Below are positions 11,601 to 26,223 of a stretch of DNA of 64,000 nucleotides, piece after piece. Origin of the DNA: Diphasiastrum complanatum (Eukaryota; Streptophyta; Lycopodiopsida; Lycopodiales; Lycopodiaceae); the NCBI GenBank assembly GCA_029204225.1, contig CM055096.1, positions 28,880,495 to 28,944,494 on the forward strand, written 5' to 3'. The position numbers and the translations under genes were made by a program. Positions within the stretch are counted from its first letter, which is position 1. Each line of letters starts with the position of its first letter. The notes under the pieces were generated by a model. It worked only from the letters and a program-made list of their open reading frames with translations, searched no databases and had not been told where the DNA came from.

Positions 11601-14591
11601 TTCATTTCTTGATCAAATTGTCTCTCTGACATGCAAATTTTTAACCTTGCAAACGAAGATATCAGATTTGGAGCGCCAGGTTGACTTGCCTACGGACAGC
11701 ACCCATCCCATGCCTGCAGATGACCTGGGCACACAGCTGATGGCAGAGAGAGAGAGAGGATGAGCAAGATGTGGATGAGCCCATTCGGGTTGTGTTCGCC
11801 AGATCAGAGTGGGATGAGGCATGTGATACAGGTGTTGGGCACACGACTAGAGCAGGGTTCACAGGTGCATCACGTGGTAGAGGTGGGTCACATGCCACAG
11901 ATTATACCGGGAGATGGGCAGGGCACACAGGGAGGGCCAGTGGCATACCTTCTTATGTTGATATGATGGAGGAGGCTCTTGATAGGGGGCAGAGTGATTT
12001 GGGCTTACCTTCCGCAGCTGCTTGGATGCGTGCATCACAGAGTCATAGGCATTTCTACAACAGCACACCAGAGGAGTCACAAGATGACTTTGATTGTACC
12101 GATTGGGAGGCCATGCAGGGTCCGCATGGTGCACAGGATGAGGCACAGGATGATCCAGAGGATGGTGCACATGATGAGTCCCAGAGCCCAGAGCATTTGT
12201 ATTCGGATGCCCAATTGGACGACTTGATTGCAAAGTTGGATTCAAAGGCCCAACAGATGTCGAGCGTTAGGGCGCCCCCATCCTCTCTAGCCAGCATGCC
12301 CTACACAGAGTCTCAGCCAGAGCAGCTACACGAGGTGCCTGCAGTTCCTCCAGTTCCTCAGAGGGTGTGTGTGCGCCGCACAACACCTCCAGTGCCACCG
12401 ATGCCATTGAGGCCTGTAGCCCCTCCATCGCCATCCACTTCTGCAGCACCAGATCTCCATGGCAGGCCACCATCTGTGCCCAGGTTTTCTCTTGCAGCGC
12501 CCACATCCACAGTGGCTCCTCCAGTGGCATCACCCACGACACATCCTCCTCCCTTGGCAGCACCCACGGCATCGGCTCCTCCTTTGGCAGCACCCAGGAT
12601 GTACCAGTACCGGCCACCGCAGCGCCCCTTTCAGTACATATCGCCGCTGTACTTGCCTCCTGCAGGGACGGCCCCTCCATAGCCAGTTCCTCCACCAGCA
12701 GCAGCCCCACGGCCACGGGCACACACTCCACGGACCTATCCTCCACTATCAGCTGCACAGGGACACCCATCTTTGACTTCCTTATCCCAGCCGGCCGTAG
12801 CTTGGGCCCAGCCTAGCCAGCCAGGTGATCTGCATGGGGGTGATGAGGCATTGACGGCTCCCCTCATCCGCAAGAGGCCAGGAAGGCCCAAGGGTGCACC
12901 GAACAAGAAAGGCAGGGCACAGAAACAGCCAGGGAAGAGAGGACGACCTCTCAGGGCTCCAATTACAGGTAGAGGTGCAGCATTACAGCCAGCTAGAGCA
13001 GGTGTTGTTGGTTTAGCTTGCTTGGGGGCTGATGGAGGTAGATTGGGAGGATGAGGGTGACGAGTCTTCCCCCTCGGATACACAGCCCATGCCAGTTCCA
13101 GACAGGCATAGATATCAGTTGCGAGAGTCAGCTCGGGGCCCCGAGTTGTCTCCGGAGCATTCGTCTGAGTCAGAGCCAGAGCATTGATTGTAGCTCTGTT
13201 ATTTTATTTTTAACAGTTTGATATCATATTTCATGTTTGGCGGCCAGATGGTCGAACACTGTATTCAGACCATTTTCGGGTACGAACCCAAGGGACCGAG
13301 CCTGGCTCGATTCGGGTATCCTCGAGTCAAAATGGTCGTTCGACGGGACAAAAATGCAATTAGGTCAGTCGAAATGGACTAGTTTTGCAGCTCTCCATCC
13401 GACGGTCCCGTTTTTCCAAATGATATCCGTTTCAGGTGTCGTCCGTTTCGGCCAGCGGAGAACCTCAATAGGAACCTATGGGAGCAGATGGGACGAGGAT
13501 CGAACGGACGGCAGGCCCAGTACGTCCTTCCGAAGTTCGACGTCAAATAGGGCTTCAGGGACACTTTGCCGAGACGGGACCTGAAAACATTTGGAATCGA
13601 CAAAATGGCCCAGGAATACAGTCCACGGATTCGTGATCCCGATACGAACTCAAACGACCGAGCCTGGCCTGATTCAGATGTCGTTCGGTCAAAATGGCCC
13701 TTTGACGGGACAAAAACGCAATTAGGTCAAGCGAAATGGACTAGTTTTGCAGCTCTCCTCCGACGGTCCCGGTTCTCCAAACGGGATCCATTTCAGGTGT
13801 CGTCTGTTTCGGCCAGCGGACAACCTCCATAGGAACCTGTGGGGCCGGACGGCAGGCCCAGTACGTCCTTCCGAAGTTTGACGTCAAATAGGGCTTCATG
13901 GACACTTTGCCGGGATGGGACCTGAAAACATTCGGAATTGACAAAACATTTCGACAACGTATTGTAGCGTATTGAAGTAGTGCCATAAGTAACTAGTAAG
14001 CTGTTGAAGTTCATCAGGGGAGAAACCGATCTCATCAACCGAGACACAATAGTGTGTAGGTCTTGTGGTTTTCTGTAGTGAATGAAACAGTTTTGCATGA
14101 GTAATTAGTAAGCTGTTGAAGTTCATCCGGGGGGAAACCGATCACATCATATAAGACATAGTACTGTGTAGGTCTCGTGGTTCCCTGTAGTGAATGAAAC
14201 AGTTTTGCGTAAGTAATTAGTAAGCTATTGAAGTTCATCCGGGGGGAAACCGATCACATCATATAAGACATAGTACTGTGTAGGTCTCGTGGTCCCTTGT
14301 AGTGAATGAAACAGTTTTGCATAAGTAATTAGTAAGCTGTTGAATCCGGGGGGAAACCGATCACATCACCAGACACCCTCTAATAATTAATTCCGGGGGA
14401 AAAACAGGGGCCATAAATTGGTTTTAATTTGCTTTTAGGATGGGGGACAGCGTGGGCAGGTGCCTGTATTTTTTGTTTTTTTTTTCTTAAATTTCATAAT
14501 GGTGGACGCGTCCAGACGCGGACGCACCCCTGACGCGTCCACGTCCAGACACGGACGCGGACGCGCATCCTCGTCCAGGGTCCGCTTCCTT

Positions 14592-14625
<34 letters not shown>

Positions 14626-14675
14626 AAGCGAGTGGCGGACACGGACGCGCGTCCTCGTCCAGGGTCCGCTTCCTT

Positions 14676-14723
<48 letters not shown>

Positions 14724-17700
14724 AAGCGAGTGGCGGACACGGACGCGCCAGGGGTGCGTCCGCGTCCGGACGCGTCTTTTTTTTTTTCAAAAAAAAATTT
14801 TCAAAAAAAAAAAAATACAGGCACCTGCCTACACTGTTCCCCATCCCAAAAGCAAAATGAAAGCAATTTATGGCCCCTCTTTTTCCCCCGGAATTGATTA
14901 TCAGAGGGCGTCTGGCACCCACCTGCCCCCTCCTGTTAAAAAATAGGCAAACGGTACCAAAAAAATTTGCATATAAATTTGTAACAGACCTAACCACTGG
15001 GCCATGCCTCTCAAAACTGAGAAATTACTAAACAACCATGGCTAGTGTGCAGTGACAAGCTAGAGACTACAGTGACAAGCTATAGACTACTGTGACAAGC
15101 TCTATAGTACTGTGACTCCGTTGATGAGATCGGTTTCTTCCCGGATGAACTTCAACAACTTACTAATGAGTTATGGCACTACTTCAACATGCTGCAATAC
15201 GATGTTGAGATTTTGCATACCAGCACGGGGGCTCCGAAACATCTCCCAATTTTCAGGTCCCGACCGTACAAAGTGTCCCCGAAGCTTTCTTTAACGTCGA
15301 ACTTCGGACGACATGTTGCGGGCCGACTGTCGGTCGTTTCCTCGTCCTGTTTGTTCCCACAGGTTCATATCGAGGTTGTCCACTGGCCGAAATAGACGGC
15401 ACCCGAATCGGATCCCGTTTGGAGAAACGGGACCGTCGGACGAAGAGTTGCAAAACTAGTCCATTTCGCTTGACCTAATTGCGCTTTTCTCCTGTGGAAG
15501 GGTAATTTTGACCGAACGACACATCTTCACATTGAGAGCCTTGATTGAGGAGGCTAAGCACAGGAGAGAGAGGGTTTACTGTTGTTTTGTGGACTTCAGG
15601 AAAGCCTTTGATTCTGTTCCTCGTTCATTGCTCATCCAAAGACTCCGAGACCTCGGCTTCTCCACCGACATTGTTCTTGCTGTGATGGCACTTTATGAGC
15701 GTGTCCTTGGTTGTTTCCGGCGTAGCAATGGCATATCTGAGCACATCTGGAGCACTATTGGGGTGAAGCAGGGTTGTTCCCTCTCACCAGTCCTCTTTGG
15801 CTTGTATATTGATGAGTTGGAGAGAGTCATTACACAGGGTGGCGGTACTGGCTGCAGGCTTGGTGGCATCTTGATTGCTATCCTCCTTTATGCTGATGAT
15901 GTGGTGTTGGTCTCACCGACCAGAGAGGGCCTATAGCGACAGTTGGATTGCTTGCATGAGTTTCACCAGATGGGGCCTAGGGGTGAACATTGGGAAGACC
16001 AAGGTTATTGTTTCGAGCTCGTAACCAGTGCCGAACCCTAGAGAACACAGATAGGTCAGATACCACAGTCAAGGTCGTGTCCAATGTACATGACCAACAG
16101 CTCAAGACAGTGTGAGTAGTGTGCCCCAGCACGGTCCATAGCCATGGCGGGCCTACCACAGCCTAGGGACCCTGTCAGCAGGATAGGGCTCCCAGTTGGG
16201 TCCCGACGTGCAGTCGGCCACGTCAGTGCCACGTGGCCGACACTTGGCAGTAGCGTGCTACCAGTCCTCACACTGGGCTAGGAGGGGCTTACTCTATATC
16301 AGGGAGTAGGCAAGGTTGGGTGGATCAGTTAGTGTTTGCCCTACTGTGGTGTTAGGATCTATTACACTGGTATCGGAAACGCCCATCGCTCATATAGCCC
16401 TTAAAGCCAGAAGATTTTGAGAAAGCCAAACAAGAACGTTTGTGCTTTGTGTGCATGGGCAAGGGACACACAGTCAGACAGTGTCCCAAGGGGCCTTTCA
16501 CTAAAAAAGATAAGAAAGATAAAAAACAAGTTCATCTTGTTCAGACTGTATGTTTTCCCATTGACTCGGCAGCTTCCGAGATCAAAGTGTATCATGAAGA
16601 TCATGAACACTGTTGCCAGCTGACCTCTGCAATGCTAGCGAGACCCTTCAGTTTTGGGCCGCATGACCTAGTACGTATGCATGGGAAAGTTGGTAACCAG
16701 TCAGTAAGAGTCATGGTTGATGATGGGGCAACCCATAATTTCATCAACCACACCCTGGTTAAAAAGCTTAAACTACCAGAAGTACCTAGTCAGCATAGGT
16801 ACATAGTTTCATTAGCTAAGGGTGAAGATAAAAAAATATGGGAAACTATGGTAAGTAAGTTAAATCTTGGTATTCAGGGGTACCAAGATGAAATAAACTT
16901 TCAGATAATGCATCTGGATCGAACAGACATTGTTCTCGGGAGAGATTGGCTCTACAGTTTAGGACCTTCCCTCCACAGAAACTATCAGGAGAACACCCTC
17001 AGCTTTCAGCATAAAGGCCGAGAGATCCAGTTGCATGGGGAGCATGATGTTCCCAACAGCCCTATGGTCTGCAGTTCAGAGCTCTGTCAGCTAATCGGAG
17101 ACGAAGACCATCAGGTATTCTTATGTGACTTTCAGTTTATTCCTGAAGTTTCTATTTCCAGTTCTATTCAGCAGAAAATCAGTAAATTAGAAACGTTATT
17201 GTCTAAATTTAAAGATGTTTTTCCTGAAGATTTGCCACATGGTTTACCACCTAGCAGAGAGTTAGATCATGTAATAAACCTAGTACCAGGTACAGCACCT
17301 GTTTCTAAACCTCCGTATCGGGTCAGCCGAAACAGAGGATGAAGAAATAACTAGGCAGTTAACAGACTATCTTGGGAAAGGCCAAATTCAGACCAGTAGT
17401 TCACCATGGGCCTCACCAGTCCTATTGGTGAAAAAGAAAGCGGGGTCTATGCGTCTTTGCGTAGATTACAGAGCCCTCAATAAAGTCACAATTAAGAATA
17501 AATACCCTATGCCTCGAGTAGACGAGTTGTTTGACCAACTCGACGGGGCTAAGTTTTTCAGTAAAATAGACCTCAGATCAGGATATCATCAAGTCCGTAT
17601 AGAATCGGAAGATGTCTCGAAAACAGCTTTTAGGACTCGTCACGGTCATTATGAGATTAAGGTGATGCCATTTGGGCTCACAAATGCTCCAGCTACCTTT

Positions 17701-20700
17701 ATGACCTTGATGAACAGTGTCCTCAGACCATACTTGGGTAAGTTTGTAGTCGTATTTTTAGATGACATCCTCGTTTACAACAAAACGAGGAAGGAGCATC
17801 GAAAACACCTCAGAAAGGTGTTTCGACTGCGCAGAAAGCATAAGCTTTATGCTAAACAATCCAAGTGTGAATTCTTCGTTGAAGAAGTAGCATATTTGGG
17901 TCACATTATCTCTTCAGATGGGATTAAGATGGACCCAAATAAGGTTAAAGCCATACTCAGTTGGCTGAGACCTCAGAATATTTTGAAACTTCAGATCTTT
18001 CTTGGTTTGGCGGGATATTACAGACGATTTGTCAAGGAATATGCTCAGATAGCAATTCCCATGACAAATCTTCTTAAGGGGAAGGGAAAGGAGTTCATTT
18101 GGGAGTCCGCACAGCAAGAGAGCTTTGATGCTCTCAAAACAGCCTTAGCTACAGCACCAGTTCTAAAGGTCGTCGACCCCAATCAGCCATTTGTGGTCTA
18201 AACAGATGCTAGCGACTTTGCGGTAGGTGCTGTGCTAACTCAAGGGCGGACGACCAGTTGCGTTCGAGAGTAAAAAACCCGAGCCAGCTCAGACTAGGTA
18301 CAGTGCCTATGAAAAGGAACTCTTCTCTATAGTCCATGCCCTTAAGACTTGGAGGCATTATTTGTATGGTGCCAACTTTGAGGTCCTGACAGACCATGAG
18401 AGTCTCAGATACCTTTGCAATCAACCTGAGCTTAGAGGTCGGAAAGCTCGTTGGGCAGAGTTGATGCAAGAGTTTGACATGTCTATCAGATATCGACGTG
18501 GAAAATTCAATACAGTAGCAGATGCCCTTAGCAGAATGCCTATGATAAACGAACTGAGTTTTACTCAGATTCGTAATGAGTTACTCGAGTCCTTGAGAGG
18601 GAAATGCCAGCATGATGCATTCTTCTCTACTATCTGGAACTCAGTCCAGAGCAGACAGTTACAGACTCCAGAACCAGTTCCCGGGGCTGGTGCCAGTTCA
18701 TCCAAGAATACGGCAGTTTCCGTTGAGGATGATGATGAGTTCGAGTATACGTCGTTAGATGACGTTGAGGATTCTGAGCCTGTATTACCCAAGCAAACCC
18801 CAGTGGTTGAGGGTCAGTTGACTCAAGGATTCAAATGGAAACAGTATTCCATTCAGGATGAGTACTTGCTCTATAGAGATAGAGTATGTGTCCCCAATTC
18901 AGAGGATTATAGGCAGTAGGTCCTATATGAATGTCATGACAATCCCAGTGCGGGACACCCAGGCATACAGAAGACCTATGAGCTTCTTCGTAGGCAATTT
19001 TTTTGGCCCAGTATGAAAAAGGATGTCCACCAGTATGTAACCAGTTGCCAGAAATGTCTAGTAAACAAAGCAGAGCGTTGAAAGGCAGCTATATGGGTCA
19101 CAGTTGACCGTTTGACCAAAATGGCTCATTTCATTCCGACCAAAACAACCGTTAGAGCTCCAAAGTTAGCGAGGTTGTTTGTAGACAGGCTATTTAAATT
19201 GTACGGTCTACCTTCCGGCATAGTCAGCGACCGGGATAGAAGTTTACTGGAAATTTTTGGAGGGCAGTATTCCATCATCTCCATACTAAACTTAATATGA
19301 GTACTACCGACCATCCACAGACGGACGGTCAAACAGAGAGGGTAAATCAGGTGCTGGAGGATATGCTTCGTGCATACGTCAGCAAGAAGCAGACAAATTG
19401 GGAGGAGTATCTCTCGATATTAGAGTTTGCCTACAACAGTACCAAACATTCAACTACAGGATACAACCCATTTATGCTGATGTACGGTTTTCAGCCACGC
19501 TCACCCACAGCTGTAGGGTTTAAACAAGAAAAAGTTGAAGCAGCCAGAAACTTTTTAGAGGACCTAAACCAGATGATAGAACATGCTAAGCATAGCATTA
19601 GACAGTCCCAGGATCGAGCCAGGCATTATGCAGATCCACACAGACGGGATGTGCAGTTCTCCACTGGTGAGAAAGTCTACTTGAGAGTCCCAGTTGACTC
19701 TAAAACCCTCAAATCAGGAGTGTGTGCTAAGTTGTCTCCAAAGTATTGTGGTCCCTTTACCATCAGTAGGAGACTAGGCGAGGTCACCTATGAACTAGAA
19801 CTCCCACACAGCAGTAAGGTTTTTCCAGTCTTTCATGTAAGTCAGTTACGAAAAGCCTTAACCAGATCAGACAATCTGGTAGGGGACAGTGTTCTAGTTC
19901 TCCCATTGTATCCTCAACAACCTCCACATGAACCAGAGGAGATTCTTGATAGTAGAGAGACGCAGACTCGTCATACTCTATACCGAGAATATCTGGTTAA
20001 GTGGAATGATCAGCCTGTTGAGAATGCCACTTGGGAAAGAGGCAGCGTCCTTTGCAAGATTTTCCCAGACTTTGTCTTAGAGGACCAAGACGGTTCTTAA
20101 GGGGGAGAGAGTGTTACGAGCTCGTAACCAGTGCCGAACCCTAGAGAACACAGATAGGTCAGATACCACAATCAGGGTCGTGTCCAGTGTACATGACCAA
20201 CAGGCAAGACAGTGTGAGTAGTGTGCCCCAGCACGGTCCATAGCCATGGCGGGCCTACCACACCCTAGGGACCCTGTCAGCAGAATAGGGCTCCCAGTTG
20301 GGTCCCGACGTGCAGTCGGCCATGTCAGTGCCACGTGGCCGACACTTGGCAGTAGCATGCTACCAGTCCTCACACTGGGCTAGGAGGGACTTACTCTATA
20401 TCAAGGAGTAGGCAAGGTTGGGTGGATCAGTTAGTGTTTGCCCTAATGTGGTGTTAGGATCTATTACAATGGTCTTCAACACTTCGAGGGCATTCATGCA
20501 GCGACAGGAGTCTACTTTGGGCGGACAGATTCTAGAGGTGGTCCCTTCCTACACATACTTGGGGGTCCTTTTCTCAGGTCCTACTTTTAGCATGAGACAG
20601 GCCGCTACCACACGACTAGGGAAAGGACATGCCTCCCTTGTTCAGCTAGAGCGATTTTGTTTCTGCAAGTCCATCCAGGATGCTCGCAGTAAGTGTCACC

Positions 20701-22086
20701 TCTTCGATACCATTGTTACCCCCACGGCTTTATATGCGGCAGAGACATGGTATGTAGGTCTTCCTTCTTCACACTGGGCCAGTCTCTCACGATTACAGAC
20801 CACCATGCTAGCTCGGTTGATTCGAGCGAAGCCTTCTATTCCCCATGAGATTCTCCTGGCCGAGTTTGCAGTTCCACCTATACAGATCGAGGTAGTTCAT
20901 CAGCTTATCACCTATATACAGAGGATACAGGCGCTACCAGAGATAGACAGGCGATACATACAGGTTGCACTATCCTCCTCACAACGTCTTCATGATCAGG
21001 GCTACAGGCTATCATGGTTCTCTCAGGCCTCTCACCTCCTACTTGTATCATTTGGCATCTCCATCACAGAGCTCCCCTCCGGCACACATCAGTAGATCAG
21101 ACGCTTCCTTTATCGCACATATCTAGAGCGGACTTGGCGTAACCAGTTAGGGGTTAAGCCAGCTTTCTATCGGACTCATTTCTTGGAGCTAGATGCATCA
21201 GGGACCCCGGTCATGCCACGCTACTTGGACTCGGGATTGTCACATTGCCTCAAATTCACATTGGGGCAGCTCAGGGTGTCCTCTCATCAGCTAGCTATTG
21301 AGACTGGGAGGTTCCACGGTATTCCCAGAGAGGAGCAGATTTGCCAGTTCTGCACCCTAGGTGAGGTGGAGTCTGAGGAGCACTTTATATTTCGGTGCCC
21401 TGTATATTATGAGATTAGAGGACGATATCACTGCCTGTTCCGAGAGATGCCTACCACTCTACGATCTCTCATAGCTTATGAGGACCCACGATGTGTCGCT
21501 CTCATGGTACACGAGATGTCCAGACTACGGAGAGATCTATACGAGACACCCCAGCATTGTACCTCACAGCCATTGATTACTTCGTTCTTTACTAGACGGA
21601 GATCGCATGATTTAGTACCTGAGGATGAGGATTATGATGAGGATGACGACGAGGATGTTGGCCGCTCTCATGCTCATAGAGATCAGAGACAATGTACCTC
21701 TCACCATCAGGATACTACCAGGATTACTAGACATTCTACGCAGGGGCGTACTACTACTACTATCACACATACACGTGCTCATACTCACAGACGCCGCCGG
21801 CAGACTCCAGTGCTTTCCCATACTGTGGCTCGCATTACATCTTTTTACAGCAGCAGCACAGCAGATGCAGCACAGCCTTGACATCTTACCCAAGACACAT
21901 ATGATTATTATTATGCACATTCTCGCATACGTGTCTATTTTAGGTTGCACTAGATGTTTTTCTTTATTACAGTTTGGAGACGTTTTTTATATGCTCCCAT
22001 GGTTACCACATACATGACATGTACTTCATTAGTCTTATATGCCTTTTGGCATGGAAAAGACATTAATAAAGCTTTCTTTCTTTCTT

Positions 22087-22173
<87 letters not shown>

Positions 22174-22409
22174 CACAGAAGCACGAAAATCCAAGCTCTC
22201 TCCTGCCCTAAACCATAAACCCCAAACCCAAGCACCCTTAAACCTAAATCCTAAACTCACACACACACACAGTGCACACACACAAATCCTCTCTCTCCGT
22301 CCCTCACACTCTCTGTCTCTTCCTCTCTCTCTCTCTCTCACACACAGATCACCACACACACACAACTGAATGCACACAAATCAACAAAATCTTTTCACAC
22401 ACACACACA

Positions 22410-22469
<60 letters not shown>

Positions 22470-22477
22470 ATGCCTCT

Positions 22478-22573
<96 letters not shown>

Positions 22574-22819
22574 ATGCCTCTCCCACTCTCTCTCTCTCTC
22601 TGTCTCCCTATTCCGCCCTCTTCCGCCCACTCTGGTTCTGCGGACTATCCGCAGGGGGCCTGCGGGGTTTTTTTTTTTTATTAAATAATTTAAAATACGC
22701 GTCCAGCCTTAAAAAAAAAAAATTAAAAAAAAAAAGGGACTCGTCCGACCCCGCGTCCGAGGGTCGGACGAGTCCGGGTCCGGGCGTCGGACGCGGGCTG
22801 AAGTGCTCGGACCCTCATG

Positions 22820-22863
<44 letters not shown>

Positions 22864-24826
22864 TAGGCCTTACAGATTTGAGCTCACGGTTAACTAGTGA
22901 CTACTAAACTGGGAGGTGCATTATTTAGTTATGTCTAACACATTTTGTAGGTGAAACTACCAGCAACCTACATAAATGCACTACTCTCGTCAAGAGCTTC
23001 AAGCTGATACCCATATACCCATATTGCCCACTAATTTTTTTTTTTTTAAAAAATTAATTTTTTTGTTTTTAAATATTAAAAAATGGTACCGCCCTGGTAC
23101 CGCGGACCAGAGGGGGGGGGTTTAGGGGTCATAAATTGTTTTTATTTCGCTTTGGGGATGTGGGATAGTGAGGGCAGGGGCCTATTTTTTTTTTTTTTTT
23201 GAAAAACAAAAAATTGGAAAATGGCAGACGCGTCCACCCCCGGACGCACCTCTGAGGAGTCCGCGACTGGACGTGGACGCGGACGCAGACGTGGACGCGG
23301 ACGAAGAAAAAAAAAGGAAAATGGCGGACGTGTCCACCCCCGGACGCACCACGCGCGTCTGCGTCCAGCCCCCGCTTCCTTAGATATATCTCATAGTCTC
23401 ATAGTTCCAGGTGCCGTGGTACAGCACGGGCACCACACCTATTTTTTTTTTTTTAAAGTCATATTTCGTAAAAGAACCAAAAAAAAAAAAACAAGTGTCG
23501 TACCACGACACGTGCCATGGTACGGTTCCTGGACCTGGACCCCCACGGCACGGGTGCCGGGGGGGGACTATGACATAGAACCACGGTTCCCAGAACCGTG
23601 GGTCCTGGGAACCGTGGAAGGAACCGTACCATTGTTCCTTGAACCGTGGTACGGTTCATCTAAAAGGAATTGTGGTACGGTTCATCTAATTAATTAATTA
23701 ATCAATTAATTTTCCCCCCGAGGAAAGAGCATCCAAATGCTGCTGCAAACCCTCTCTCGTCCGTGAGAGCAGAACCACATCATCAGCATACAGGAGAATA
23801 GCAATAATGAGGTCACCAAGTGTACAACCCTCCCCTCCATCACTTCGTATAACATGCTCCAGCTCATCAATGTAGAGACCAAAAAGTGTAGGTGAGAGTG
23901 GGCATCCCTGCTTGACCCCAATAGTACTAACCACCTCTGGTGAAATAACCCCTGATAGTCTGATTTGGCCAATAACTCGCCTGTACAGTGCGACTGCTGC
24001 CCCTATAGTATCCTCTTGGAAGCCTCGATCACGAAGCCTCTGTATCAGTAAATGCCTGGAAACATAATCAAAGGCCTTGCAGAAATCCACAAAGCAGCAG
24101 TATGCACGCTCTCTCTTGTCCTTAGCCTCTCTTAATGATGGACCTCAAGGTAAAGATATGAGCAGATGTAGTATATCCAGGTCTAAAACCCGCCTGTCCA
24201 ATGGCATGAAGTGATCTAGCATCCATCTCTGTACTGATCTTCGACTGTAAAATAGAATCATAGACTTTGGCGAGGAGGTGACTGATCATAATGGTGCGGT
24301 AGTTGTCAACTTTCATTGGGCACCGCCTTTGTGGATAGGGTGGATGTGGTTTGTGGACCATGGAGAAGGGAAATCAGAAGTGACAACTTAATTGAATAAA
24401 ATGGAGAGGAAGTGTGAGAGGATGTCAGGAGCATGCTTTAGAAGTTCAGCCTTTAGTTCATCAATATCCTTGGCTCTATGGGACTGTAGTCCTGTGATAG
24501 CCTCGTTTACAAGATCAGTGGTGAATATGTCAAATGTGTTTCCAAACTCGTCAACTGTATGATAAGGGTTGTTGGACCTCTCTTAGTTCTCCATGCTCTT
24601 TCCATTCCATTAGAGTGGTGAGAAAGCATATTCGTCGATGGTCATAGCATGAAGTGTGGCTTGCATTTGACCCATTTCTATTCTGAGATAGCTGGTTTCC
24701 AACGCAATTGCTCCATTGAAGAAAGAATGTACTTGTTTGAATGCCTTCGTAGGAGAGTAGGGTTCTTCCGGAAAGGAGAGGGGACATTGAGAGGGGGCAG
24801 GAGAACCAAAGAGGGAGGAAGAAGGA

Positions 24827-24858
<32 letters not shown>

Positions 24859-26172
24859 CTTTATTAACGTCTTTTCCATGCCGAAAGGCGTATAAGACGA
24901 GCAAGTACATCAGATAAGATGGAAACAAGACGGATCAGTGCCGTCAAAAACAAACTAACTAAAACCAAACTAACTAAGAAGAGAGTGATATAACCAGGAT
25001 TATATGGTACGTGTACCATTTACATGCTCAACTGGACATCTCTTCATTTCTCTAATTCAAACTCTATCTCAGAATAAAGACTCTCATTAACTATAGGCTT
25101 ACGATCCACAAATCTGATAATGTCGTCACGATAGATAAGCCGTTTGCCAGTTGATAGAGCTTCTTGTCTTGCTTTCTTACGTTCTTGGACTTGGATGAAA
25201 GTAAGATCTTCGTCCAAATAGATTTTGGTACGCAATTTAGATCGTTTCCCTAAAACTTCGCGCCGGTGAGACACTAACGTGAAGCGGATGACAAGAGTAT
25301 CTGGGTCCTTCTTAGGTCGCCAAGCAGTTTCCATACCTTTGCTATGGTGCTGAAGATTTTCTTCCAAAAACTTTTCAGCTTCTTCAACAGCATTTTGGGA
25401 GTTCGGGATACCTCTAACACGGACATTGAGAGCTTTGTGTTCTCGCAGACGGCCCTCGTTTAACGTGGCCGAGATAAACGAAGGTGATGGCGAAAGTGGA
25501 GAGATAGTTGTAGATGAACCTTTAAGTACATTTGCCCATGATTGGACAGCCGTATGGTGCTGTTCCACCTGATTTTCGAGCCTCTGAATCTTTTCTGAAG
25601 TAGCGATTTGGGAAGAATTTTCACTTTTGATATTTGCAACTTGAGTGCTTCAATGGAAGTGTCTAGCTTCTGAAGGTGCGATTGCACAGTGAGAAGTAGA
25701 GAATCATGGGAAGCAAGTTTCTCTCTATGATTGTTAAGGTATTCAAATAGACGGAGTTGATCTTCACGAAGAAGACGGACTAAGGTATATGTGGGGAGAG
25801 AAGCAGGTGCTTCTGGAGTGTTTGGAGTCAAGGGAATAGCTACAGTAGTTTCATTGTTGGTAATAGGATTTGATGGAGAGATAGGAATTGCAACGGGCAT
25901 AGAAGTAAAAGGGGAAGTTGGATTTGTTTGTGAGGCCGAGGCAATATGGAAACAGAAGATGGATCAGGAATAACCCCTTTTCGACGAGGCATTTTGCAGA
26001 TCTGAAGGATAGGCAGGCAAGGATGGCTAGCTAGGCACCATCAGCGATGAACATGCTCAAAGAGCAAGGACAATGGAGGGCGCTAGCAGCCGCGATGGAG
26101 GGCGCAAGGAGCAGGTGCCAGCAGCAACATGGATCAGGCGGCCAGCAGCGCGATGGAGCTGTGCCAGCAGCC

Positions 26173-26223
<51 letters not shown>

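Larger units (their letters stand above)
16009..20468 (+). mobile_element. Ty3/gypsy chromovirus G1, internally deleted
   Basis: LTRs at 16009-16366 and 20112-20468 flank a + strand gag-pol remnant. It sits in LINE ORF2 between codons for KV and MVFN. A clean 5-bp target duplication is not visible (GTTAT on the left, ATGGT on the right), so the left edge has probably been altered. The leader and most of gag are missing compared with G2: sequence jumps from the PBS remnant (TGGTATC, 16368-16374) to the gag zinc knuckle. Confidence 0.9.

Noticed and set aside
13250-14365. A CRISPR-like array
   Set aside because: The repeats are long (112 and ~340 bp) with no spacer pattern, in a eukaryotic genome.
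14435-14997. Genes across the TA tracts at 14.4-15.0 kb
   Set aside because: Tyr-Ile repeats come from (TA)n, and the rest is palindromic word array.
16009-20468. An infectious or env-bearing retrovirus-like element
   Set aside because: No envelope-like frame follows the integrase. The chromodomain leads directly to the polypurine tract, as in plant chromoviruses, and the element is inactivated.
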